Shown piece by piece: positions 18,219-26,256 of a DNA stretch of 29,243 nt (positions are counted from its first letter, which is position 1; each line of letters opens with the position of its first letter). The notes under the pieces were generated by a model. That model did no database searches, was not told where the DNA came from, and saw nothing but the letters and a program-made list of their open reading frames with translations. Made by a program: the position numbers and the translations under genes. The DNA is from a virus: IMG/VR virus record IMGVR_UViG_3300029263_000540, positions 1-29,243 of that record. The stretch is one strand, 5' to 3'.

Positions 18219-19998
18219 CGACAAATTCTGAAACTACATTTATACTACTAGAGCTATAACCAAACATAATAGGGTCTATTTTAAATTCTAAATTTAAATA
18301 TGGGTAGTGGGCATCATTTAAATAAGGATAATTAACACCATTATCACCGTCTTCAAAATAATCTAAAGGTAGGATAGGTCTCCACCTAAATGTTCCTTCT
18401 GATAAAGAATAAGTTGCGTATGGTGGTGTTGTAAATAGACTATCTTCATAACTTACAGTGGTTGATAATTTACGTATGGGTATTCGATGATGTGGTTGGT
18501 ACCTAAATATAGACTTTATAAAGCTAGTTGAGGTTCCTGGATATTCATACATAGCATGCTTATTAAATTTTAAAGAGTGACTAATTTCTGAAATAACCCT
18601 TTCTTTTAATTCAAATGGGTTATATTCTACAAACGCACCTCTATAGGTTGTTCCACTCAATGGTAATGGGTTTACCCCGTTTGGACTATTTTGAAATAAG
18701 TTACTTGGGTTGGTGTCATTATCAACAAATGGGTCTATAATACCATTTTTTCTGAAGTTCCAATCCCAACCATATCCTGTTGGTGAGTTAGCTGGTGTTT
18801 CATAGTGCCACATAAGATTTCTATTAACTTGAAAAATTGTTAGGTATATATCTGTTAGTGGTCTATTTAGGTTGTCTTGGAATTTATCCACATCTATATC
18901 TAAATTTGTATTCCATAGAAAGGATTTAAAGTCTTGTGTTATTACTGTTTTATCACCGTAACCATCTGGTGTTTTTTTAGATTTATACACCCTACCTTTT
19001 TTATTGTATATACCATCTTCAAACCCTGTCCTATCTAAACTATAGTCTGATGAATTAGTAATTAATTTATGTATGTGTGTACAGTATTGTGACCTGGTTT
19101 CACTAATATTATTTAAACTAATTATTCTTTGTAACACACAGATTGAATCTGGTGGTACTTCAGTTAAGTCAACACCTTTTGTATATATGTTAATGACGTA
19201 CTTTTCTGAGTTTGCGTATTCATTACCTAAAAAATCAACTTTAAATGTTTTTTGAGTTGTGGGTCCTAGTGGAGCATTGATTGTTATATTATATATCACA
19301 CTAGTAAGTCCTATTGGACTAATTGTTGGAGAGTTCTGTAGTTCTATGAATTCCCCAGCGTTTACCCCGTGTGGTGATGCGGTGGTTATCCTTAAAGTTT
19401 GTTTACCTTCAATAGTAATTAGTTGAATACGAGCTGGTATACCATCACCACTATTAAAACGTACACCAGACTCATCAAACATAAACTCCATAGTCTGTCC
19501 TGAATCACAATCAGAAACATAAGAAATGTACGTAACCCAATTATCTTGATAGGCGTCTATACTACTGTAGGGTAAGTCCCATGTATTTGTTGCTCCACCA
19601 TAACGATAGGGGGGCATAAAAGTAAATAAATCAGATGGTGGTAAACCTACACAGGGTGGTCCACTAAAAGGACTCACTACCGGTAGGATAGATATGGGGT
19701 CTGGACAACCAATATACGGTGGGGTAAAGTACATGTAATTTATTATATTTGGTTCATCTGTCTGACCTGTTATAATATTATTATATAAAACATCTATTTT
19801 ACCATATGGTCTATATGTTGTTGAGTAGTCTCTTTCAAAATCAAATTGGTCTCTTAAATTTAAAACTAAATTTCTATCACCTTCTATCATAGCTCGTTGT
19901 TCACTACTTAAAAAAGGTTGTAAGCTTAGGTCTTTATTCTGAGACCCAGCAAATTTAGATTCTCCTCTTACAATTCTTATATTTTTTTTATTACTCAT
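18205..19998 (-). CDS. Tail-cluster structural protein with an SPHG-type beta domain (597 aa)
   Basis: Residues about 201-275 contain 'TASPHGVNAGEFIELQNSP' followed by beta strands. This resembles the 'SPHGL-x-x-GD-x-V' segment found in many phage tail and baseplate proteins. The N-terminal 70 residues share a layout with the next gene's product (K-x-[VL]-[ST]-L..., then D-Y-x-T-T-x-Y). The C-terminal part is Tyr/Pro/Asn-rich and aromatic ('YPYLNDAHYPYLNLEFKIDP'). The start ATG overlaps the stop of the 1136-aa gene as TAATG, and the end overlaps the following gene, so these genes form a coupled translation series. The length is close to T4 gp10 (602 aa), but I see no sequence resemblance and do not assign it. 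Confidence 0.66.
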   Translation of the reverse strand: MSNKKNIRIVRGESKFAGSQNKDLSLQPFLSSEQRAMIEGDRNLVLNLRDQFDFERDYSTTYRPYGKIDVLYNNIITGQTDEPNIINYMYFTPPYIGCPDPISILPVVSPFSGPPCVGLPPSDLFTFMPPYRYGGATNTWDLPYSSIDAYQDNWVTYISYVSDCDSGQTMEFMFDESGVRFNSGDGIPARIQLITIEGKQTLRITTASPHGVNAGEFIELQNSPTISPIGLTSVIYNITINAPLGPTTQKTFKVDFLGNEYANSEKYVINIYTKGVDLTEVPPDSICVLQRIISLNNISETRSQYCTHIHKLITNSSDYSLDRTGFEDGIYNKKGRVYKSKKTPDGYGDKTVITQDFKSFLWNTNLDIDVDKFQDNLNRPLTDIYLTIFQVNRNLMWHYETPANSPTGYGWDWNFRKNGIIDPFVDNDTNPSNLFQNSPNGVNPLPLSGTTYRGAFVEYNPFELKERVISEISHSLKFNKHAMYEYPGTSTSFIKSIFRYQPHHRIPIRKLSTTVSYEDSLFTTPPYATYSLSEGTFRWRPILPLDYFEDGDNGVNYPYLNDAHYPYLNLEFKIDPIMFGYSSSSINVVSEFVDVCE

Positions 19999-22900
19999 TA
20001 TATAACTGTATCTGATAATTCTTCATCAACATATAACCTGATAAATTTATTGTAAGAGGTTTCTCCTGGTCTCAAACCAAAATAGTAGAATAGTGGTTGT
20101 GAGAATAACATTGATGGTCCTGTTAGATTTGTTATTGGTGGATATGAGTCTCCTGGTGTGCCTGGTAAACCAAAACCGTTTAGGTTACCTACCGTGTTTT
20201 GGTAGTCTCCTGAATTAATAATTGTTGAGCCGGTTGAGTTTGTCCAACTATTTGGAGCTGTTTTGTAATTACCTGTTGTGTATTGCCAATCATTATTTTC
20301 ATTACCAAAACCACTAGAACCGTTTATTCTCCAAATGTAAAAAGGGATTATTTGTGAACTACCGGACAATTCGTAAGAAACACAATCTATTAAGTCAGCA
20401 CCTGTCATAATAGTGGGTGTGCTAGCTGTAAATAAATGAGGTCTCCATTGTATATCATACCCAGCATTAACATTTATAGCGAAATCAACATAACTACCAG
20501 TTTCATTTATATTGTTAGGTTCTGGATACTCCAATAAATTCGGGTCTGTCAAAGATGTTGGTGCACCACCTGGTACAGTACAATCACATGATGTGTCCGA
20601 CATATTTGTTTCATAACCAAACACACCTAACATAGAGTTTTGCATCAATGCTTGACCCATATCACCACCTATTTCTTTTTCGGGTCTTGCAAATATACCA
20701 CCTAAAGACATATTAGGTTGTGACGCTTTAAGGTTGTAAGCGTCCGAAACTAGGTCTGTTATGTCTTGGAATGTAGTACTACCTATTTGGTCTGTGACTG
20801 AACAGTCCTCTGCAAATTTTTCATCCAAACATATTTGTTGTATACATTGGTTCCTAGAACCCATATCTACCATTGTAGTTGGGAATAGTATGTGTCTCTC
20901 CATATCACCTGTCCAGTGTGAGTTACCATAAAACCAGTTTGTGGTTTGATTACCACCCGCTACCCCATCATCATCAGCGATAAATTTACCTGTAGTTGCT
21001 GTGTTATATCTAAATGGTGTACACCTATAGTAAAAAGTATGGTCAGATGGGTGTAGGTAGACTACTTTTTTACAATACCTAGTACCTGATGTGTCATAAG
21101 TATCGTTAGCCGCATCATAAGATAATTTAGCTTTGAATTGAAATTGGTATAGAAATCCGTTTACCCAAGCATTTTCCCAAAAATAATTCATTATACCATC
21201 ACATAAAGCTGAAAATATTTTTTCTCTTCTGTACCACTCCCTAACTAGTACATCATTTGTGTTAAATTCCAAACAGGCAGCATTTAAACACATACATTTT
21301 ACATAACATCCACCTCCGGCTGCCATGTCATTACCTGCGGCTGTAGAATTACCTAATATGTCAGGTGGTGGATTACTTGTAGTTGAGTCGTACCCAAAAC
21401 TATCCGCACAGCAAACAACATCTCTTTCAATACCAAAAATATTAGTGGATGAGTCACAGTCATCATCATTCCAACTATAATTATCTTTAGCATTTTGCAT
21501 GTCTATGTTGGGGTTGGTCCTACACATACAACTTTCACATTCTGGGTATTTTTTTTGTCTTAGGGTAAATAAGACAAACCCCATCGGTATTCCAAATGTT
21601 AAACATGCAGGTTGGCACTGATTAGTCCACGATAATTGGCCACACATAGTAGGTGTGGGTGCAAAACTTAGTAGACTAGCAAGCCAACCCCAAGCATTTA
21701 TTAAAGTATAAACTAAACAAATAGCAGCAAAAATTATAAGGAATGGAATAAGTATTAAACCAAGTATAGAAGCAATAAGACCAAACACTACGGATAACAT
21801 TCTATAAATAATGTAAGTAAATAATAGGATAAACTGATTTAAAATTATTATACCCTTAAGTCTTTTTACAGCACTATTAACTGGGAAGAACATTGCTGAG
21901 GTTGAGCATTGTTGGTCTGCTTCTGGTAATATTTCTTTAATACCCAAAAATTGTCTTCTACCCCAATGCTTAACGTGGTCATGAAATTGTGAATAGGTAT
22001 AAACCCTATTAAAAGACATATCATAAAATAAATCAGTTGCTGGTGGAATAAGATTTGTTTGAGCCCATGGGTGGTAGTCACTATATTCTAAAGAAAATGT
22101 GTAAGGGTCATAGTACTTACTATTCCCTTCACCATCCATCAAAGTTTCACCAATTTCAGGCCAATCACCATTTAAATCAGTTTTAGTACCAAATTCTCTA
22201 ATTTGTGGTACTAAGTGTGAACCTCTCCTTCTTTGTCTTGCAGTACCTGAGGATTGTTCGGGTCTTACTCTAAATCTACATCTAGTCCTTGTAGCTACAC
22301 CTTTTGTTGGGTCGTTAGATTTTACTAAATTACCAAATTCATCAGTAATCATGTGGTCTAGATTCATTGGTACATGAACTAAGAAAGACCCCGTTTCATC
22401 TATTACTCTACCACCATCGTCAAAATAAAATCTTTCCATTACTGGTACTTGTCCACCTCCCATAGCAGAACCATCATAAGGATATGGTGGGAAAGCTGTT
22501 GGGTCGTCTTTAAAGAATGGTGTGTACCTAATACAGTCTATCATACCGGGTTGTGTTACTAAACTACACAATTCACCCATGTGTCTTTTTGGTCTACATC
22601 TTTTGTTTACCGAGTCTTTGTCGGTGTCAGTAGCTGTACTACCCATAAAGACAGCTGTCGGTTGTATTTTAATACCTGAATTACCTAAGTCAAAATCCAC
22701 CCTAGTTATGGACGCGTCGCAAAATTCTTCATCACCCCAAAAAGGTCTTACATCTATAGATTTTTGTTGTCCCACAATTTGTGGTAAATCGTCTAACGCT
22801 GGGTCATTTCTAAACCTGGTACCATCGAATTTTGAGTCTGGGAAACCTAGTTGTTTAAAATCTTCAGGTAACATAGAAAAACAACCTATATCACTCATAT

Positions 22901-23408
22901 CAACATCCATTACTAGAGTTTGGTCACCAACAGGTACCCCATATATCATAAAGTCACCAGACTCATTAGTTTTTACCGTAAATTTGTAGTATTTGTCATA
23001 GACATACTGTATTTCTTGTTTGTCTAAAACATCTTCTATTGTTGGGAACGTCCCAACCGCAACATGGCAGTCAAAGTTTGGTTTGGAACTTAATAGGTTA
23101 AATCTCTTACCGTCATCTGTGGTGTCAAAAGGTTGTGTGTAGGGATATAACAATCTAACCACTTCATTTTCTTGGTCTTCCGCGTCTATAGGTAGGAATA
23201 TTGATACCTTAGCATTCGGTATTCCGTAACCTCCGTTTGAAGTTACTCTACCTACCACAACACCAAAATCAGCACACATTCTTGTGTAAACGTCATTTTG
23301 TGAAAGTGATAAACTTAATATTTCTAATAAGTCAAAGTCTTGGTTTAGATTTAAACTAACTTTCTGGTCTTTACCGACTTGTGTCCTTACTCTAATAGAT
23401 TTAGCCAT
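19998..23408 (-). CDS. Large tail-cluster protein with carboxypeptidase-regulatory-like domain and central membrane-type stretch (1136 aa)
   Basis: Residues about 45-172 look like a CarboxypepD-regulatory/Ig-like domain: 'GVVVGRVTSNGGYGIPNAKV' followed by 'YKFTVKTNESGDFMIYGVPV', the usual V.G.V....G.P...V / t.t...G.F.i..vp layout. Residues 519-583 are a long, nearly charge-free hydrophobic run (IIILNQFILLFTYIIY..., then LILIPFLIIFAAICLVYTLI), enough for two or three membrane helices. A Cys-rich region at about 590-720 follows (CESCMC, VVCC, CYVKCMC), then a beta-rich C-terminal part ending at a 'FYYFGLRPGETSYNKF' segment. The gene follows the 102-base gap after the gp6-like gene and ends in a TAATG overlap with the next. 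Membrane helices in a tail-cluster protein suggest a part that enters the host envelope, or a tape-measure-like or accessory role. I cannot name the family. T4 gp7 has similar length but is not similar by eye. Confidence 0.68.
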   Translation of the reverse strand: MAKSIRVRTQVGKDQKVSLNLNQDFDLLEILSLSLSQNDVYTRMCADFGVVVGRVTSNGGYGIPNAKVSIFLPIDAEDQENEVVRLLYPYTQPFDTTDDGKRFNLLSSKPNFDCHVAVGTFPTIEDVLDKQEIQYVYDKYYKFTVKTNESGDFMIYGVPVGDQTLVMDVDMSDIGCFSMLPEDFKQLGFPDSKFDGTRFRNDPALDDLPQIVGQQKSIDVRPFWGDEEFCDASITRVDFDLGNSGIKIQPTAVFMGSTATDTDKDSVNKRCRPKRHMGELCSLVTQPGMIDCIRYTPFFKDDPTAFPPYPYDGSAMGGGQVPVMERFYFDDGGRVIDETGSFLVHVPMNLDHMITDEFGNLVKSNDPTKGVATRTRCRFRVRPEQSSGTARQRRRGSHLVPQIREFGTKTDLNGDWPEIGETLMDGEGNSKYYDPYTFSLEYSDYHPWAQTNLIPPATDLFYDMSFNRVYTYSQFHDHVKHWGRRQFLGIKEILPEADQQCSTSAMFFPVNSAVKRLKGIIILNQFILLFTYIIYRMLSVVFGLIASILGLILIPFLIIFAAICLVYTLINAWGWLASLLSFAPTPTMCGQLSWTNQCQPACLTFGIPMGFVLFTLRQKKYPECESCMCRTNPNIDMQNAKDNYSWNDDDCDSSTNIFGIERDVVCCADSFGYDSTTSNPPPDILGNSTAAGNDMAAGGGCYVKCMCLNAACLEFNTNDVLVREWYRREKIFSALCDGIMNYFWENAWVNGFLYQFQFKAKLSYDAANDTYDTSGTRYCKKVVYLHPSDHTFYYRCTPFRYNTATTGKFIADDDGVAGGNQTTNWFYGNSHWTGDMERHILFPTTMVDMGSRNQCIQQICLDEKFAEDCSVTDQIGSTTFQDITDLVSDAYNLKASQPNMSLGGIFARPEKEIGGDMGQALMQNSMLGVFGYETNMSDTSCDCTVPGGAPTSLTDPNLLEYPEPNNINETGSYVDFAINVNAGYDIQWRPHLFTASTPTIMTGADLIDCVSYELSGSSQIIPFYIWRINGSSGFGNENNDWQYTTGNYKTAPNSWTNSTGSTIINSGDYQNTVGNLNGFGLPGTPGDSYPPITNLTGPSMLFSQPLFYYFGLRPGETSYNKFIRLYVDEELSDTVI

Positions 23409-23424
23409 CTTTTACATTAATGTT

Positions 23425-23439
23425 AACCTTATTAAGGTT
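23425..23439. other. Short perfect inverted repeat AACCTT-ATT-AAGGTT
   Basis: Six-base arms around a 3-base centre, in the 102-base gap 17-31 bases upstream of the 1136-aa gene's ATG. There is no T-run after it on the minus strand, so it is not a convincing terminator. It could be an operator or a small leader hairpin between the candidate promoter motif and the start codon. Confidence 0.4.
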
Positions 23440-23446
23440 TATTGGT

Positions 23447-23465
23447 GTTTATAAGATAAATACTT
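23447..23465 (-). promoter_or_regulatory. Candidate promoter/regulatory motif, copy 2 (AAGTATTTATCTTATAAAC)
   Basis: This lies in the 102-base gap between the gp6-like and 1136-aa genes. TATTTAT (23456-23462, minus strand) ends 47 bases before the ATG, a normal promoter-to-start distance. 'TATAAACA' inside the region is one mismatch from the T4 late promoter TATAAATA. The rest of the gap (23466-23510) is A/T-rich and shows nothing further. It probably starts the transcript for the distal tail genes. Confidence 0.38.
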
Positions 23466-23510
23466 CCACCACTAAAATTAAAAGTAAGTTATGGCCTAGT
23501 ATAGTAAAGT

Positions 23511-25352
23511 TTAGGAGAATGTAGGTTTAGTATTTCTCTTAGTTCTAACAGCGATGTCTGTTTGTGGTAACATTATTTGTAGTATTTCGTCAGGTTGAGC
23601 GAAAATAGTGTCGTCTATCAACCCTATTTGTTTTGTAGTAGCGTTGATGTATGGTTGTGTACTTATAGATTGTGAATATGGGTCACCTACTTGATTGTAA
23701 ACTCTTACATCCACAATATTAACAACACCTTCTTGATTCATTATTTGTTTTCTTAATTCACCTAAGGATAAATCTTGACCCATTTCTATTTTATCTGTTT
23801 TAAAATAATCACCAACAATTGTAATTACACTGGTCACAACTTCTGATTGATTGACTCCGTTGGCTATTATTAAATCTATTTCTAATCTTAAGTCTATTAC
23901 TTTTGCTGACCCAACCATGATATAATCGTTTATCATTCTGTGGTTAGATAAGTATGTGGATATATTATTTTTTAAGGTAGAACTTACATTAGAAGTTAAA
24001 GTACCACTGGGTGTGTAAGAAAGTACACTTAACTTAATTTTATTTTCTACTTCAGTCGCACTTGCTTTTGCTGGTGAACCAAAAGAGGATGGCATAGTTC
24101 TTAATTGTGATACATAATCATTTATTGTTACCGCTCTTTTTTGTGCGGCAAAATTAAACGAAATATAATTCCTAATCTCATCTTGTGTCATTGGGTCGGC
24201 ACCACCTATTGCTGATGTTACATTATTTATAGCTAAGCTGTTAATAACTGATTGGTTAACTTGTTGACTTGGTCCAGCAACTATAAAGTCTACTATCCCT
24301 ACATTTCTTACAGCTCCAGCACCAATATTGGAAGATTTACCACCGCCTACCCTATATTGGATAAATAAGGTTGTATTTCCTTTTAGGGTATTACCCAAGG
24401 CAATATTATTCATGAATTTAGACATGTCTAATTTTACCCCTTTGGATGCAAACTCATCTAGAAGGTCTTGTGAGGTTTGATTTCCACCACCAAAAGTTAG
24501 GAAGAAAAACCCTTCAGGGGTATATTCACTAACAAATCTTTGTGGTGCGGTAACATACCTACCAACCTTAATACCCACATTATCTGGTGGTGAAGAAGGG
24601 TCTTCTACAAAAACTTCATTTTCTGCTAAAGCGTCAACCTCATACCATTTATCAGCTAATGGTGATATAAATTCTGATGAGTTAGGTAGTGACTGATACC
24701 CAACTCCCGGTTTTTGTATTATAGATGTTACTGATATTATATTTTTTTCTGGTAAAAATAATTTAAAAAATGGTTTGTTATTACTATCTAATATTTCTTT
24801 TTTGAATATTTTGGTTGTTCCGTTTACAATAACTTCTCTCTTAGTAATTGTATAATTAACTAGGTTTCCATTGGCATCAAAGTTAGGTATTTTAGTTCTA
24901 TTAGGTACCCCCTCCATACTATATGGTGATGAAAAATCACAATCATCCACTAATTCAAATATCTGACCACCACCATTAAACTGTGCTCCAGCTCTTAAAA
25001 GACCTAAGTATTTAAAATCTTCTTTATCACCTAGAGCTGGTACCACCACCGATAAATCCCCCACAGTAACAGAAGGTCTATTACCTGGTACTTTTAGACC
25101 GTAAGTTCTAGCTAGATTATATAAAGAACTTCTTTCTTCAGCAAATTGTAGTACTGTTTCTTGAAATGTCCTATCTATTTGAAAATTTAGGTTATCTGCT
25201 ACCGCTGCGTTTAAATCTAAAAACACTGAGTAAATGGAAGCATCGTTTGCATTTTGTATTAAGTCGGGATAATATGTATTAGTTAGTCTTAGTAACTCGT
25301 TTCTTATCCCTAAAAAATCTCTTTCGGTGTACGCTATTTGTTTTTCCGCCAT
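23511..25352 (-). CDS. Baseplate wedge protein, T4 gp6 / baseplate J-like (613 aa)
   Basis: The protein has the layout of the baseplate J/gp6 family. The N-terminal region reads 'YTERDFLGIRNELLRLTNTY' followed by 'ASIYSVFLDLNAAVADNLNFQ', the helical segment with Asp/Asn-rich L..laavaD.L.... that is typical of this family. The middle has 'IGGADPMTQDEIRNYISFNFAAQKR' followed by 'AVTINDYVSQLRTMPSSFG' (the 'a.t..Dy......p.v.ka' motif of J-like proteins), and the C-terminus has 'YFKTDKIEMGQDLSLGELRKQI'. The length is near T4 gp6 (660 aa). In contractile tails gp6 dimers form the inner ring of the baseplate wedge together with gp25 and gp53, and drive sheath contraction. The start is one base after the gp25-like stop, the usual 25-6 pairing. 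This gene and its neighbour are the firmest evidence that the phage is a myovirus. Confidence 0.85.
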   Translation of the reverse strand: MAEKQIAYTERDFLGIRNELLRLTNTYYPDLIQNANDASIYSVFLDLNAAVADNLNFQIDRTFQETVLQFAEERSSLYNLARTYGLKVPGNRPSVTVGDLSVVVPALGDKEDFKYLGLLRAGAQFNGGGQIFELVDDCDFSSPYSMEGVPNRTKIPNFDANGNLVNYTITKREVIVNGTTKIFKKEILDSNNKPFFKLFLPEKNIISVTSIIQKPGVGYQSLPNSSEFISPLADKWYEVDALAENEVFVEDPSSPPDNVGIKVGRYVTAPQRFVSEYTPEGFFFLTFGGGNQTSQDLLDEFASKGVKLDMSKFMNNIALGNTLKGNTTLFIQYRVGGGKSSNIGAGAVRNVGIVDFIVAGPSQQVNQSVINSLAINNVTSAIGGADPMTQDEIRNYISFNFAAQKRAVTINDYVSQLRTMPSSFGSPAKASATEVENKIKLSVLSYTPSGTLTSNVSSTLKNNISTYLSNHRMINDYIMVGSAKVIDLRLEIDLIIANGVNQSEVVTSVITIVGDYFKTDKIEMGQDLSLGELRKQIMNQEGVVNIVDVRVYNQVGDPYSQSISTQPYINATTKQIGLIDDTIFAQPDEILQIMLPQTDIAVRTKRNTKPTFS

Positions 25353-25353
25353 A

Positions 25354-25815
25354 TTATAAATTAATTATTACAAAGTCTTTAGTTTGGAAGATGTTGTCTC
25401 CAGAACTGTAGTCAATCCTTACCCTCATAGAATACTCTTTTTCTGTGGCACCAACAAAAGTAAAACTATTGTCCTCCAAATCAGGAGTATTTATTTCATC
25501 TTTTTCTTCTTGTCTAACATCTTCAGCTGTTTTTACTTCTACTTTAGTAATTACTAAGTTAGGTATGTACATTTCTACAGCTTCTCTTATTTCGGTATCT
25601 ATAGATGTTTTAGTAGCTGAATCCATAGGTTCAAAAATATACCTCATTAAATTTGTTCCAAAGTCTGGTAAAAAATAACGTGTACCTTTTAAAGTTAATA
25701 TTAAATGAATTAAACTAGAACGTACCTCACTGTCTGGTGTTTTATTAAGTCCTAGAAAAAATCCTTCTTGACTATCCGTAAATGGGAATGTTATACCGTA
25801 TCTTTGGTTGGGCAT
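25354..25815 (-). CDS. Baseplate wedge protein, GPW/gp25 family (153 aa)
   Basis: The length and motifs match the GPW/gp25 family of contractile injection systems. Residues 28-42 (DSEVRSSLIHLILTLKG) form the first helix with the conserved E30 and R32. Residues 45-63 read 'TRYFLPDFGTNLMRYIFEP', the family hallmark (R.f.p.fG..l...ifEp). 'EIREAVEMYIPNLVITKVEV' at 75-94 is the second conserved helix and strand. gp25 sits in the wedge core next to gp6 and helps nucleate sheath assembly. An acidic insertion at about 97-115 is somewhat longer than usual. The start follows a 20-base gap with the shared TATTTAT motif; the leader is a run of A's without a Shine-Dalgarno. Confidence 0.9.
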   Translation of the reverse strand: MPNQRYGITFPFTDSQEGFFLGLNKTPDSEVRSSLIHLILTLKGTRYFLPDFGTNLMRYIFEPMDSATKTSIDTEIREAVEMYIPNLVITKVEVKTAEDVRQEEKDEINTPDLEDNSFTFVGATEKEYSMRVRIDYSSGDNIFQTKDFVIINL

Positions 25816-25836
25816 CTTTTTTTATAATAAATACTT
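25816..25836 (-). promoter_or_regulatory. Candidate promoter/regulatory motif, copy 3 (AAGTATTTATTATAAAA)
   Basis: This lies in the 20-base gap between the DUF5522-type gene and the gp25-like gene, the border between metabolism and tail genes. TATTTAT (25827-25833, minus strand) ends 11 bases before the ATG and is followed by TATAAAAAAAG. It shares AAGTATTTAT exactly with copy 2. It may be a late promoter at the module boundary or an A/T-rich translation start signal. Confidence 0.35.
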
Positions 25837-26075
25837 CAAATATTAGTTTGGTGGGTGTTAATTCCCTCACCTTTTAAATATTTACTCATTTTTTGGTGTT
25901 TTGGTGAATATGGGCAGTGTTTACACCCATTACCACAACAACTACCTCTTTTTTTATGATAGTGTTCTGTCATCACCATTTTACCTTTTTCCCAATAAAA
26001 GTCTTCCGATTGTAGTTTTGGTTTTATAAATTCTCTATAATGTAAGTCACTAATCCAATCATCACTTCTTTTCAT
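25836..26075 (-). CDS. DUF5522-type cysteine-rich small protein (79 aa)
   Basis: Residues 22-56 match the DUF5522 pattern: 'QSEDFYWEKGKMVMTEHYHK' then 'KRGSCCGNGCKHCPY', i.e. E-D-[FY]-Y, T-E-x-Y-H-x-K-R-G-x-C-C-x-x-G-C-x-H-C-P-Y. Cysteines 46, 47, 51 and 54 with H38/H40/H53 could bind a metal ion or iron-sulfur cluster. The function of the family is not known to me; cellular members are common in Bacteroidota, which is one reason to suspect such a host. The gene overlaps the zinc-ribbon gene by 14 bases and ends just before the gp25-like gene. The tail after residue 57 (SPKHQKMSKYLKGEG...) is basic and probably flexible. Confidence 0.8.
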   Translation of the reverse strand: MKRSDDWISDLHYREFIKPKLQSEDFYWEKGKMVMTEHYHKKRGSCCGNGCKHCPYSPKHQKMSKYLKGEGINTHQTNI

Positions 26076-26256
26076 TTCTAATTTCTTTTACCCCTTCTTT
26101 ATGTCCACAATGAGGACATATTATTAAATTAGGTACCATTTCTTCATCTTCTGGTACGTTATTAGAAAACAAATGGTAGTCAGCAATTGACCACCATTTG
26201 TTACATACACCACAATTAAAGTGATATAAGATTTCTTTACTGAACTTATGCTTCAT
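26062..26256 (-). CDS. Small zinc-ribbon-like protein (64 aa)
   Basis: Two CxxC knuckles are visible: C15-x2-C18 ('FNCGVCNKWWSIADY') and C47-x2-C50 ('IICPHCGHKEG'). About 28 residues lie between them, the layout of a zinc ribbon. 'KWWSIADY' after the first knuckle is a notable aromatic segment. The protein is too small to hold another domain. It overlaps the 3' end of the ribonucleotide reductase gene by 11 bases and the DUF5522-type gene by 14, so the three are probably translated together. A nucleic-acid-binding or adaptor role is possible; nothing in the sequence shows which. Confidence 0.72.
   Translation of the reverse strand: MKHKFSKEILYHFNCGVCNKWWSIADYHLFSNNVPEDEEMVPNLIICPHCGHKEGVKEIRNEKK

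Noticed and set aside
18219-18224. TTG start for the tail-cluster gene ending at 17355
   Set aside because: An ATG two codons further in (18216-18218) is available and all other genes here start with ATG.
22522-22989. A 155-codon plus-strand open frame (and other plus-strand frames, e.g. 5674-6027 and 7366-7620)
   Set aside because: They lie wholly inside strongly supported minus-strand genes, show no recognisable motifs, and have the composition expected of the antisense of a real gene.
19998-23408. Assignment of the 1136-aa protein as T4 gp7
   Set aside because: Only the position after gp6 and the rough length agree. The membrane-type stretch and Cys-rich region are not features of gp7 and no sequence resemblance is visible.
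23425-23439. Rho-independent terminator after the gp6-like gene
   Set aside because: The hairpin has only six base pairs and four A-T pairs, and no T-run follows on the minus strand. It is also closer to the next start than to the preceding stop.
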